Assembly: GCF_002099425.1 (NCBI RefSeq) | Contig: NW_018344105.1 | Location: forward strand, 5,024,501 to 5,088,500 | Direction: 5' to 3' | DNA: 64,000 nucleotides | Source of the DNA: Phascolarctos cinereus | Taxonomy: Eukaryota; Chordata; Mammalia; Diprotodontia; Phascolarctidae | Part shown: positions 1-10,539 of the stretch, in pieces | How positions within the stretch are numbered: the first letter of the stretch is position 1 | Layout of the letters: each line of letters opens with the position of its first letter | Position numbers and translations under genes: made by a program | The notes under the pieces: model-generated | Told to the model about the DNA's origin: nothing | Databases searched by the model: none | The model's input: only the letters and a program-made list of their open reading frames with translations

Positions 1-1254
1 GGGAGAAGCCGCTTTAGAGAGAACTTTTGGTATTCTCGGTTTTCCAAGGTTCTTGTGAGGAAAAATGTTTTGGAAAGCACTTTGTAGATGTGCACTATAG
101 GAGCCCAGCTCTTCCGAGGCCACTGATCCTGTTCCTCTGATTCTACTTATGAGCTCAAGTGACTTATCGGGGTTCATACTTAGGGTTGTGAATTTTGGTA
201 TTCTTCCCATAGTACCACATTGCCTGCCAATTCAGTCTCCATTGCTGTGCCTTCAGGCAGGTAGTAGAGGAGAGAGGACATCGGACTGGGAGGCAACTAC
301 AGCAGCGATGTCGGATTGTGATCCAGCTGGGGTGGTTCTCTTTGCTTCATGTGGAACGATATCAAGGCAACTGATGAAAGAAGTAGGAAGGTAGGCGACT
401 TGGTATCACTAGACTTCGACTATTTTACAAGTGAGTAATTCTGAAAATCTCATCCTGGATAAGAAATGGACAATGAAGCATCAGTGGAATAGATTACATA
501 AGCAAGACCTACAAGCAAATATGCACAGCAGTCTAGGTTTAAACACAAAGACATAAACTAGTCTTAAAGACTTTGTTCCATGAGAACTGGTGGCAAACCC
601 AGAGAGCAGTTTGGCAGAAAATAGATTTTGACAAGTACCAAATGCCTCAGAATTGCCTTGGCAAATAATCTATATATATAAATGCACACAGAAATAGAGG
701 AGAGTGGGAGGTTTCCCGACTATAGATATGAAGGAAGGGTTAGATAGGCGAAGAATTTGTAAGCCCTTGCAAGATAAAGGAGACAATCTTGGCTCACAAT
801 CTTTTTCTCCCCTATGATGCTTTATCAATACACCAATTTCCTACTTCAGTCTGCCCAATTCTCCTGACCTACTTGTCTGCCTCACCTTAGCAATACACAG
901 AGATAGTTTTATCCTTGATCTTTCCATTTACATACAAATGTTTCATTTGTTTAAGAATTCTGAATTTCCTTTAGCTGATCATAATCTTTTATTGTTCTTT
1001 TCATCTTTGCCTAGACCTTCAATCCCTCTCTCCCTCAGGACCTTCCCAAGCCTCTTCTGGCTATGTTCTCCTTTCCCTTGGTGAACCAGTTGAGCTCAAG
1101 TCTATACTTTCCTTTCCTCTAAAATTTCTTGATCCTTTGTCCCATCACTAATCACATCTTGCCGAATTCCAACCCTTCTGCTTTGACTGGAGATAGACCA
1201 AGTCATGAAACTCTGCTGACTGGACTCACTGCATCTAGATTTACATTATCTGAT
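1..1254. other. Unassigned sequence, no gene recognised
   Basis: I see no repeat family, splice-flanked exon or RNA gene here. The longest open frames are under 90 codons, low in conserved motifs and overlap AT-rich or pyrimidine-rich tracts. A short TA-rich run lies near 670-680. Confidence 0.5.
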
Positions 1255-1328
1255 AGAATGTTGGACTTGGAATCCAAAAGACCTGAGTTTGAATCCTGCC
1301 TCAGACACTTACTAGCTGTGTGCCTGGA
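1255..1328 (+). mobile_element. MIR-type CORE-SINE fragment
   Basis: It carries the tRNA-derived head with a B-box-like motif (gagtttgaatcctgcctc), then the core (agacacttactagctgtgtg). The 3' half is missing, and a second SINE in the opposite direction starts about 20 bases on. These are ancient, non-coding and 5'/3' truncated copies. Confidence 0.7.
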
Positions 1329-1349
1329 AGAGCTATTCAGAGTGCAGGC

Positions 1350-1472
1350 TCCTAGATTTAGAGTTGAAAGGTCATTGACTCCAATCCCCTGATTTTACAG
1401 ATGAGCAATACTCAGGCTCAGGGCGAACCTTTGGAAACCAGCTCCTCTTGACTCCAAATCCATGCTACCTGT
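1350..1472 (-). mobile_element. MIR3-type SINE (L3-tail class)
   Basis: Read on plus it begins with the reversed tail (tagatttagagttgaaagg), continues through the reversed core (cagatgagcaatactcaggc) and ends near the reversed head (gactccaaatccatgct). The tail class resembles the 3' end of L3/CR1 LINEs. Confidence 0.6.
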
Positions 1473-1802
1473 TTATTTCTGTACATGTCCCGTCCATCTT
1501 AATAGATTAAGATCATTGAGAATTATCCATGTCATTCAATTTTGCGTTCCATTATAGCTATTCCTATGTCACACACAGTGTGCTCAATCCAAAATCTCCA
1601 TGTTGTAGTGTCCGTGCCCATGTGGCCTTTTTCCAGGGTGCCTATCTGCTGTGACTGCTGGGATTTTAACCTTCTGTGGTTTGTCTTACTCAGTTAACAA
1701 TTTTGGCAATTCATTTTAAGTTGATAATTCAAGTTGGTTAACTACTTGCTCTTTGCATGTCCTCTCTGGTAATTTAAAGGTCCTGGAGCTTGCTGGAGAG
1801 GC

Positions 1803-1817
1803 AACCCAAGTTATTTT
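1803..1817. repeat. Left target-site duplication of the 1.8-6.7 kb L1
   Basis: The sequence aacccaagttatttt is matched by aatccaagctatttt at 6662-6676, 13 of 15 bases, directly at the two L1 ends. Both differences are transitions, as expected for decay after insertion. Confidence 0.8.
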
Positions 1818-2089
1818 TTTTTAAATAGAATTTTACTTTTTCTCCGAATTACATGTAAAAACAATTTTTAACATTCATTTAAAACAAAATTTGGAGTTAC
1901 AAATTCTCTCTCCCTCCCTTCCCCCGAGACAGTAAGCTATTTGATATAGGTTATACATGTGCAGTCATGCAAAAAGCATTTCTATATTAGTCATGTTGTG
2001 AAAGAAGACACAGATGGGGAAAAAAAACCATGAAAAAGCTCCTAATTTGTTTGTGGTATCACCCTTTATGTCTAAATCATGTACCCCTT

Positions 2090-5045
2090 TTGACCTTATC
2101 TTGGTGTATGGTGTTAAGATGTTGGTTTATACTTAGTTTCTGCCATACTGTTTACTGTTTTCCTGTTTTCCCAGAAGTTTTTGTTAAGTAGTGAGTTCTT
2201 TTCCCAAAACCTTGGGTCTTTGGGTTTACCGAATACTATATTACTGTGGTCATTTACTACTGTGTCTCATGTACCTAATCTATTCCACTGATCTACCGCT
2301 GTATTTCTTAGCCAATATCAGATTGTTTTGATCATTACTGCTTTATAATACAGTTTAACTGGTACAGCCAGACCACCTTTATTCACATTTTTTTTCATTA
2401 ATTCTCTTGATATTCTTGACCTTTTGTTTTTCCAGATGAATTTTGTTATTTTTTTCTAGCTCTATTAAATAGTTGTTAGGTAGTTTGATTGGTATGGCAC
2501 TGAATAAGTAAATTAATTTAGGTAGAATTGTAGTTTTCATTATATTGGCTTGGCCTACCCATGAGCAATTGATATTTTCCCAATTGTTTAGATCTGAGTT
2601 TATTTGTGTGAAAAGTGTTTTATAATTGTGTTAATGTAGTTCCTGAGTTTGTCTTGGCAGGTAGACTACCAAATATTTTATTTTGTCTACACTTATTTTA
2701 AATGGAATTTCTCTTTTTACTTCTTGCTACTGAATTTTGTTGGTAATATATAAAAATGCCAGTGATTTATGTGGGTTTATTTTGTATCCTGCAATTTTGC
2801 TAAAGTTGTTTATTATTTCATCTAGTTTTTTAGTGGATTCTCTAGGATTCTCCAAGTATACCATCATATCATCTGCAAAGAGTGATGGTTTTGTTTCCTC
2901 ATCATCTATTCTAATTCATTCAATTTCTTCTCTTATTGCTATAGCTAACATTTCTAGTGCAATATTGAATAATGGCGGTGATAATGGGCATCCTTGCTTC
3001 ACCCCTAATCTTATTGGGAGGGCTTCCATCTTATCCTCATTACAGACAGTGTTGATGGTTTTATGTAGATACTACTTATCATTTTAAGGAAAATTTCATT
3101 TATTGCTATGTTCTCCAGTGTTTTTAATAGGGATGGGTGCTGTATTTTGTCAAAAGCTTTTTCTACATCTATTGGTGTTTTTTTTTTTTAGGCAGTTGGA
3201 GTTAAGTGACTTGCCCAGGGTCACACAGCTAGTATATGTCAGGGGTTTGGTCTGAGGCCGGATTTGAACTCAGGTCTTCCTGACTTCAGGGCCAGTGCTC
3301 TATCTGCTGCACCACCTAGCTGCCCCTTTTTCTACATCTATTGAGATCATTGTATGATTTCTGTTTATTTTGTTACTGATATGGTCAATTATGCTGATAC
3401 TTCTCCTAATACTGAACCAGCCTTGCCTTCCTGGTATAAATCCCACCTGGTCATAGTGCATAATTCTTGTGATATATTACTGTAATCTCCTTGCTAGTAT
3501 TTTATTTAAAATTTTTGCATCAGTATTCATTAGGGAAATTGGTCTCTAGTTTTCTTTCTGTTTTCACTCTTCTTGATTTAGGTGTCAGCATCATATTTGT
3601 GTTGGAATTTGGTAGGACTCCACTTGTTTTTCCAAATAGTTTATATAGTATTGGAATTAATTGTTCTTTAAATGTTTGGTAGAATTCACTTGTAAATCCA
3701 TCTGGCCCTGGAGATTTTTTTTTTCAGAGTTCATTCATAGCTTGTTCAATTTCTTTTTCTAAAATGGGGTTAAGTATTGTCTTTCCTTTTCTGTTAACAT
3801 GGACAATTTATATTTTTGTGAAACCGTTTTGCTTAGATTGTCAGACTTATTGGCATATAATTGGGCAAAATAGCTCCTAATAGTTGCTTTAATTTCCTCT
3901 TCATTGGTGGTGAATCCTTTTCATTTTTGATACTGATAATTTGATTTTCTTTTTTTAAAATCAAATTAACCAATGGCTTATCTATTTTCCCCCCCATAAA
4001 ATTAACTCCTAGTTTTATGTATTAGTGCAGTAGTTTTCTTACTTTCAATTTTATTAATCTCTCCTTTGATTTTCAGTATTTCTAATTTGGTGTTTAAATG
4101 GGGATTTTTAATTTGTTCTTTTTCTAATTTTTTTTTAGTTGCATGCCCAATTCATTCATCTATTCTTTCTATTTTATTGATGTCAGCATTTAGAGATATA
4201 AAATTTTGCCTAAGAACTGCTTTGGCTGAATCACATAAATTTTGGTATGCCGTCTCATTGTTGTCATTGGTTTTAATTAAATTATTGATTGTTTCTATGA
4301 TTTGTTCTTTGACCCATTCTTTCTTTAGGATTAGATTATTTAGTTTCCAATTAATTTTTAATCTATCTTTCCGTGGCCCTTTAATGAATGGAATTTTTAT
4401 TGCATCATGATGTGAAAAGGATGCATTTAATATTTCTACTTTTCTGCATTTGATTGTGAGATTTTTGTGCCCTAATACATTGTCAATTTTTGTGTAGGTG
4501 CCATGTACTGCCGAGAAAAATATATTCCTTTCTATTCCCATTTACATTCAGTTTTCTCTAGAGCTCTATCATATCTACATTTTCTAAAATTCTATTCACC
4601 TCTCTAACTTCTTTCTGGTTTATTTTTTGGTTAGCTCTATCTAGTTCTGAGAGGGAAAAGTTGAGGGTCCCCCACTAGTATAGTTTTACTGTCTCTTTCC
4701 TCCTATAATTCACTTGTTCTTTAAAAATTTGGATACTATACCATTTGGTGCATATATGTTTAGTACTGATATTATTCCATTGTCTATGGTACCTGTTAGC
4801 AAGATGTAGTTTTCTTCCTTGTCTCTTTTAATTAGATTTATTTTTGCTTTTGCTTTGTCTGAGATCATGATTGCTACCCTTGATTTTTTTTTTTTTACTT
4901 CGGCTAAAGCATAATAGATTCTGCTCCAGCCCCTTGCCTTGTGTGTATCTCTCTGCTTCAGATGTGTTTCTTGTAAACAACATATTGTAGAATTCTGGTT
5001 TTTAATCCACCCTGCCATCCACTTCTGTTTTATGAGTGAGTTCAT
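2090..5045 (-). pseudogene. L1 ORF2 remnant (endonuclease plus reverse transcriptase)
   Basis: Read from 5045 downward, the N-terminal AP-like endonuclease is clear: WIKNQNSTICCLQETHLK (catalytic Glu in the QETH motif) and later ILNIYAPNG. The end of the endonuclease and the linker lie at 4152-4541 (SAVHGTYTKIDNVLGHK; later YQNLCDSAKAVLR). The reverse-transcriptase catalytic motif FADD followed by MMVYLENP is readable at about 2850-2880. Frames are broken by several stops and shifts, and the RT is split by the SINE at 3175. The enzyme would nick DNA and copy L1 RNA at the target; this copy cannot do so. The C-terminal cysteine-rich part is missing. Confidence 0.92.
3175..3325 (-). mobile_element. 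Young poly-A SINE (WSINE-like) inserted in L1
   Basis: On plus it starts with a T run (the reversed A tail) and ends with the reversed head gcaccacctagctgcccc. The body has the reversed core gacttgcccagggtcacaca and the reversed B box region (ggatttgaactcaggtc). The flanks carry a perfect 18-base duplication, ctttttctacatctattg, at 3157-3174 and 3326-3343. The tRNA-derived head carries a pol III promoter; poly-A SINEs use L1 enzymes. Confidence 0.93.
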
Positions 5046-5089
5046 CCCATTTCACATTCACAGGTATGATTACTGGCTGTTTCCCTCCA

Positions 5090-5290
5090 TCTTATTTCCC
5101 TCTCCCTCTCCCCCTCCTTCTCTTCATCTCCCTCTTTCTCTCTCTGTCCCTTCTTCTCTCTACCCTCCCTTTTATCCTTTACCTCCTCACTATTGTTTTA
5201 CTTCTGATCACTGCCCCTCCCATCCCTGCTCCTTTTCATCAGTTCTTCCCCCTTCTCTTATTCCTTTCCCTCCTACTTCCATCTAGGGCA
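5090..5290. repeat. Pyrimidine-rich tract of the L1 inter-ORF region
   Basis: Almost uninterrupted C/T on plus (G/A on minus). It lies between the ORF2 endonuclease start and the ORF1 remnant, so it belongs to the L1. The open frames across it are low complexity. Confidence 0.8.
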
Positions 5291-5789
5291 AGATAGATTT
5301 CTATGCTCAATTCAGTGTATGTTATTTCTTCTTTGAGACAATTCTAATGAAACATGTGCCCACCCCATCTTTTCATCCAGTAGTTCTTTCATGCCTCTTC
5401 ATGTGAGTTAATTTACCCCATTCTGCCTCTCCTTTCCCTCTTCTCCTAGTGCAGTCCTCTTTCTTGTCATTAATTTTGTTTGGTGGTTTGTTTGTCTTTG
5501 GATATCATCCCATCAAAGTCAACTTATATTCAAACCCTCTGTCTATGTATACTCCTTCTATCTGCCCTAATAGTGATATAGTTCTTAAGAGGTACAAGTA
5601 TCATCTTACCATGTAGGGATATAAACAGTTTAGCCTTATTGAATCCCTTATGTTTTCTCTTTCCTGTTTACCTTTTTATGCTTCTTTGGAATCTTGTATT
5701 TGAAAATCAGATTTTCTCTTCAGCTCTGGTCTTTTCATGAAGAATGCTTTTGAAAGTCCTCTATTTCATTGAATATTCATTTTTCCACC

Positions 5790-6240
5790 TGAAAGGATTA
5801 TGCTCAGTTTCACTGCATGGGTGATTTTGGATGTAATCCTTACTCCTTTGCCTTCCAGAATATTGTATTCCAAGGCTTCTGATCCTTTAATGTAGAAGCT
5901 TCAAAATCCTGTGTAATCCTGACTGTGGGTCCACTATATTTTAATTGTTTCATTCTGGTTGCTTGTAGTATTTTCTCCTTGACCTGAGAGTTCTGGAATT
6001 TGGCTCTAATATTCCTGGGAATTTTCATTTTGAGATCTTTTTCAGGAGATGATTGGTAGATTCTTTAAATTTCTATTTTACTCTCTGGTTCTAGGATAGC
6101 AGGTCAGTTTTCTTTGATAATTTCTTGAAGTATGATGTTCAGGAACTCTTTTTGATCATGACTTTCAGGTAGTCTAATAATCCTTAAATAACCTCTCCTG
6201 GATCTGTTTTCCAGTTTTTCCATTGAGATAATTCGCATTT
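5790..6240 (-). pseudogene. L1 ORF1 remnant (RNA-binding domains)
   Basis: On minus the start of the RRM domain is readable near 6120-6240 (ISMEKLENRSRRGYLRII), and the C-terminal domain at 5840-6028 (KIPRNIRAKFQNSQVKEKIL, with LQATRMKQ after it). ORF1 is the trimeric nucleic-acid chaperone of L1. The coiled coil expected upstream is not evident, and the sequence passes quickly into GC-richer 5' UTR-like DNA. Confidence 0.85.
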
Positions 6241-6661
6241 TCTTCTATTTTTTGAAATTAAAAAAAAATTGTTTTCTGTGCTGAGATTGTGGGGGCCTCT
6301 CCGCTGGCCTTCTGCACCAGGTTTGTAGCACCTCACAGCTCGCTTGCTGCACTGAGGAGGTGGGGCTTGCAGCTGGTCTGCTGAGCCTGGGCTGTGGGGC
6401 CTTACAGTTGGTTTGCTGGGGCGTGGTGTGCTGTGGCTTGCCCAGACACTGCCTGCACTGTGCTTTCCTTTACCCAAGTGAGACAGACCTTTCTTGTCGA
6501 CATTCTAAGTTGTCTTGGGCTGGAAAATTGTTTCACTTTATCCCTTTGTTGGTTCTGCCACTTTAGAATTCATTTTGAGGTATTTTATAGTAGTTTGGAG
6601 GTGAATTTGGGAGAGCTCAGGTGAGTTACTGACTTACTCCACCATCTTGGCTCTGTCCTCT

Positions 6662-6676
6662 AATCCAAGCTATTTT
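6662..6676. repeat. Right target-site duplication of the 1.8-6.7 kb L1
   Basis: The partner of 1803-1817. It begins just beyond the 5' end of the L1, which shows that the L1 inserted as a 5'-complete copy. Confidence 0.8.
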
Positions 6677-6944
6677 AAATACAAGTTATGTGTAATTAAA
6701 GATTGATATTAACAGACATGGAAAACATTAGCAAGAAAATGAGGCAGTGTGACAGAGCATTGCTTGTTGTAATTTATTTATGAAGCTTTTTTGAAAAGAT
6801 GCCTTAAATATCCTTCTCAGTACCTCACCATGATGTGGAAGTTGACCCTATGCTCTCACAGAGGCTGTGACAAACTGTATCTGTCCTTTGAGAGCCAGCC
6901 TAGCTAAATTCACAAAGGCGTATATCACTGGCCACCCAGTGATT

Positions 6945-7490
6945 TAATTCAACAAACATTTATTAAGCACTGATGTGCTTAATGCTAGGTACAGGGGGAT
7001 ACGAAGGCTATGAATGCATACATCTCCTGTGTGTGTACATATAGCTATGTCACAGACTCTGCTTTCAGGGAAATTATAATCAAATAAAAGGAAAGACCTG
7101 TATGCAAAGAACTGTCAGGCCGAGGAGAGTACAGCTGGTCCAAAGGAAAGATGTAAGGAGAAGATTGGGAGAAATTTGAGGCTAGAGAGGTCATTATCTG
7201 TTTGGGAAGGGAGACTTGATGGGATTGTGGGGAAGATAGAAATGAAGTGCACTGGGGAGCAGAAGAGAACAGGACAAGAAGAGTAGATGAAGTATATTTC
7301 AGTGTGGCTGGAATTTTGAGTATGTAAAAGGAAGTTCTGTGAGATAGAGCTGAAAAGGTAGTTGGGAGCCAGATTAGGGAAAGGTTTGAATGCTCGAATG
7401 AGATAATGGCTTTTTTTAAAAGTTCATTAACTCTTGAAGCTGATACGTGGAAGAACATGTGAAGGGTTTGTTAGCTTTTGGTGGTAGGAC
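6945..7490 (-). mobile_element. L2 LINE fragment
   Basis: It opens with the reversed L2 3' end (aacaaacatttattaagcac) and continues with reversed L2 coding/3' sequence such as ggaaaggtttgaatg. It is diverged, with no readable protein. L2 copies here are of the ancient, long-dead class. Confidence 0.65.
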
Positions 7491-7534
7491 AATGCCAGTG
7501 TATGCCCAGGTATCCTTGGAAGAAATAATTATGA

Positions 7535-7785
7535 TGATAACTAGTATTTCTATAGTGAGTTAAAGTTTACAAAGTGCTTTTATAGCTAATCAACAACTCC
7601 TCTGGGGTAGCTAGATAATGAATATACAAAGGATCTGTAATATTTTTTAGCATGAGAAACTCCCATTGTGGAAACTCCCAAAACCAGTGTATAACACTTG
7701 TCTAGGGTCACACAGCTAGTTCAGTGCTAGATTTGAACCTGGATTTTCCTGACTCCAAGCCCTGTGTTCTATCTGCCAGGCTCCT
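7535..7785 (-). mobile_element. MIR/MAR1-type SINE
   Basis: The reversed tail (acaaagtgcttttatagc) comes first, then the reversed core (tagggtcacacagctag), then the reversed head (ctgactccaagccctgtg). About 80 bases in the middle do not fit the usual consensus. Confidence 0.65.
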
Positions 7786-7799
7786 CTGTCTATTGGTGG

Positions 7800-7935
7800 T
7801 ACAGATATTGTACCCTTTTGATAGATAGGGAAACTGAGGCAGAGAGGCTAAATGACATGCCCAGGATCTCATATCTAGTGAACTACAGTCATGGTTTGAA
7901 CTCAGATCTTCTGACCCAAATCCAGGACTTTTTGT
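7800..7935 (-). mobile_element. MIR-type SINE fragment
   Basis: A reversed core with gatagggaaactgaggcaga and a reversed B-box region (tttgaactcagatcttctga). It is head-to-tail with the preceding SINE. Confidence 0.65.
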
Positions 7936-8105
7936 ACCATATCTAAAGTACTGTGGATTTAGAAATTTCAATCCCCATTCCATGATGATTTCTTTGCATT
8001 TTAATATATCTTAAACACAGTTCATCTTTATGTCAATTTTCCTCAAATTAAAAACATTTTAGCCAAAAATTAATCAATTTAGATAAAAGTCTGATTCATT
8101 TTCTT

Positions 8106-8259
8106 TTCTTTTTTTTTTTTTTTTGGTTAGGCAGTGGGGTTAAGTGACTTGCCTAGGGTCACACAGCTAGTAAATGTTATGTGTCTGAGGCCGGATTTGA
8201 ACTCAGGTCCTCCTGAATCCAGAGCCAGTGCTCTATCCACTGTGCCACCTAGCTGCCCT
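8106..8259 (-). mobile_element. Young poly-A SINE (WSINE-like)
   Basis: A T run, then the reversed core and a complete reversed head ending ccacctagctgccc. A perfect 14-base duplication, tgattcattttctt, flanks it at 8092-8105 and 8260-8273. The near-consensus body and exact duplication mark it as one of the youngest insertions here. Confidence 0.92.
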
Positions 8260-8514
8260 TGATTCATTTTCTTATTAATACTTTTAACATTTATTACAAT
8301 TAGACCTTAATGTTATCATGAATTTTTTCTACTCGGCTCAAGCTGCTGCCCTCTGAGTACTCCAGTGAATCTATGACTTCATCACTATGGCTATACCTTA
8401 CAACGATGCAAATATAAACCCATCAATACTTGTTTAACCTGGGCAACTTTTATCCCTATCCTCCCAGAAGTGTGCTACATGTGGTCTACCTAGGACACTT
8501 GGGGCCTTCTTTGA

Positions 8515-9497
8515 TGTTCTCTCTCTCTTTTTAAAAATTTATTTTAGTTTTAAACATTCACTTTTATAAGATTTTGAGTTCCAATTTTTTTTTCTCCCTC
8601 CCTCATTTCCCCCTTCCCCAAGAGGCAAGAAATCTGATATAGACTATACACGTACAATCATATTAAACATATTTCCACATTATTCATGTTGTGAAAGAAG
8701 ATTCAGAAGAAAGGGGAAAACTGCGAGAAAGAAAAAACAACAAAAAAGAGAAAATAATATGCTTTGATCTACATTCAGACTCCATAGTTCTTTCTCTTGA
8801 TGTGGATAGCATTTTCTGTCATGAGTCTTGGAATTGTCTTAGATCATTGTGTTGCTGAAAGATCTGTGTCTGTCAAAGTTGGTCATTGCACAATGTGGCT
8901 GTTTCTGTGTACAATGTTCTCCTGGTTCTGGTCATTTCACGCAGCATCAGTTCTTCATATAAGTCTTTCCAGGTTTTTCTGAAGTCCACCTGCTCATCAT
9001 TTCTTATAGCACAATAGTATTCCATTACATTCATATGCCACAGCTTGTTCAGCCATTCCCCAACTGATGGGCATCCTCCCAATTTCCAATTCTTTACCAC
9101 CACAAAAAGAGCTGCTATATTTTTGTACATGTGGGTCCTTTTCCCTTTTTATGATCTCTTTGGGATACAGCCCTAGTAGTGATATTGCTGGGTCAAAGGG
9201 TATGCATAGTTTTATAGCCCTTTGGGCATAGTTCCAAATGGCTCTCCAGAATGGTTGGATCATTTTACAATTCCACCAACAATGCATTAGTGTTCCAATT
9301 TTCCCACATCTCTTCCAACATTTATCATTGTCCTGTTTTGTCATGGTAGCCAATCTGATAGGTGTGAAGTGGTACCTCAGAGTTGTTTTAATTTGAATTT
9401 CTCCAATCAATAATGTTTTAGAGCATTTTTTTCCTATGACTATAGATAACTTTAATTTCTTCCTCTGAAAACTGCCTGTTCATATCCTTTGTTGATG
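8515..9497 (-). mobile_element. 5'-truncated L1 (3' end only)
   Basis: On minus it holds the end of ORF2 and the 3' UTR. The 3' UTR lies at about 8515-8790 and the ORF2 C-terminus at about 8873-9490. The 5' end stops inside ORF2, the usual truncation of target-primed reverse transcription. No convincing target-site duplication was found. Confidence 0.92.
8873..9410 (-). pseudogene. L1 ORF2 C-terminal remnant
   Basis: Two overlapping frames read the C-terminal domain: IREMQIKTT-type start (here IGEIQIKTTLRYHFTPIRLA), CWKRCGKIGTLMHCWWNCK with the conserved cysteines and HCWW, IPFDPAISLLGLYPKEI, then NKLWHMNVMEYYCAIRNDEQ. The frame shifts once near 9000-9130. This region contributes to RNA binding in the intact enzyme. 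Confidence 0.92.
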
Positions 9498-9499
9498 TA

Positions 9500-10070
9500 A
9501 CATCATTAGCATGCCAGCCATGGCCCTTGGTTACGTAGCTAGACCAGCTTCCCATTCAATTGCATATTTCTTTGATGACATCTTTTTTTTTTTTTAACAT
9601 CATCAAAGTATGATATTGGTGTGGCAGTAACCTTAAGTGGTGGGAGATCACACTTTCTAAGGCCTTGACGTTATTGACATTCTGTTTAAGAATCTGTTCT
9701 TCTGACCTGATACAGAAAAACTTTGATACTTCTGAAATGCAGCATTGTGGCTTCCTTTTCAAACAGAATCTGGCTCATACAACAGAGCTTGGGGACTTTG
9801 GGATAGAATCTAAAAAAAGAAAAAGAGACAGAGCTTCCCCAAAGGCAACCCATGATAGAAAGACAGATTTGACTAAATGTACTTAAAATGACTATGTCAT
9901 TGTACAATGTGAGCCTTGAACCTGCGAGCCTATGATTGAGAGTCTCCTTTATGGACTGATCTACACTATAAATGAGTTCATTTGCCTTTTAAGTGGTTCC
10001 AAAGTATTTCTTAAAATACAAGTTTTAGTGTAGTTTTTTTAGCTGTCTAGCCTTTTAAGGTTAGTTTAGA
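9500..10070. other. Unassigned sequence
   Basis: No family recognised. A poly-T run at about 9583-9596 is flanked by short inverted words (tttgatgacatc and aacatcatcaaa). A minus-strand open frame of 68 codons (9556-9762) has an ordinary amino-acid mix, but I recognise no protein in it. Confidence 0.4.
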
Positions 10071-10074
10071 AAGA

Positions 10075-10148
10075 ATAATAAAATACTTATTAAGTCACTA
10101 CTCTGTTCCCAAGCACTGTGCTAGGCACTGGAGATAGGGATTGGGCCT
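10075..10148 (-). mobile_element. L2 3'-end fragment
   Basis: The reversed L2 terminus: aataaaatacttattaag, then agcactgtgctaggcactgg. Confidence 0.55.
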
Positions 10149-10149
10149 G

Positions 10150-10375
10150 TAGCTGTGATTTCATTGGTACGGGGAAATCCCAGGTGAGGACACTCCTAGG
10201 AATGCGCATTGTACCTTCTCTGTACCTTCTCATTCACATAGCTGCCTGGGAGTACTGAGCAGTTAAGTCCTTGCCAGAGTCTTCCAGTCAGTATGTATCA
10301 GAGATTGGACTTGCACCTAAATTTTCCTGTCGTCTCTCTCTCCCTACTGCCATGCTGCCTCTCTGCACTGGTAAA
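10150..10375 (-). mobile_element. CORE-SINE-like repeat with an unusual tail (family U)
   Basis: On plus the reversed tail reads tgatttcattggtacgggga, then ggtgaggacactcc. The reversed core follows with a region like agtctt...cagtatgtatcagagattgg. The same arrangement occurs at 25570-25790, 35650-35865, 40085-40175, 41712-41935 and 56680-56740. I do not recall a family name with certainty. Confidence 0.55.
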
Positions 10376-10391
10376 AAGGTACTCTCTGAGT

Positions 10392-10530
10392 AGGTCCCAT
10401 TATCTCCACTTTACAGATGAGAAGACCAAGTCTCAGAGAGGTTAAATGACTAGGCCAGAGCTACACAGCTGGTGAGTGTCAGGGTCAAGAGTTGAACTTC
10501 CTGCCAGTAGATCCAGCATTCTGTCCCATG
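10392..10530 (-). mobile_element. MIR-type SINE fragment
   Basis: The reversed MIR core: ccattatctccactttacag, cagagaggttaaatgact, then cacagctggtgagtgtcagg. Confidence 0.75.
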
Positions 10531-10539
10531 GTCTGGTCA

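Larger units (their letters stand above)
1818..6661 (-). mobile_element. LINE-1 reaching its 5' end, internally deleted
   Basis: A marsupial-type L1 read on minus. The 3' UTR and tail lie at about 1818-2035, the ORF2 remnant at about 2050-5045, the inter-ORF pyrimidine tract at 5090-5300, the ORF1 remnant at about 5700-6240 and the 5' UTR up to 6661, where the usual start (agagccaagatggtgg, read on minus) is visible. It is flanked by a 15-base target-site duplication, aacccaagttatttt (1803-1817) and aatccaagctatttt (6662-6676), with two C/T differences. Compared with a normal L1 of about 6 kb it lacks the ORF2 C-terminal coding part near 2040, which other copies in this window keep, and probably most of the ORF1 coiled coil. 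A SINE sits inside at 3175-3325. Confidence 0.93.

Noticed and set aside
4939-5296. Open frames of 115 and 86 codons on plus, rich in Ser, Pro and Leu
   Set aside because: They translate the pyrimidine-rich inter-ORF tract of a minus-strand L1; low complexity, no domain.
8515-9497. Target-site duplication for this L1 (ttgatgt at both sides)
   Set aside because: Only seven bases and offset from the element ends; chance is likely.
9556-9762. 68-codon minus open frame with an ordinary amino-acid mix next to a T run
   Set aside because: Considered as a retrocopy fragment, but no parent protein could be recognised and no long A-tail/duplication pair brackets it.
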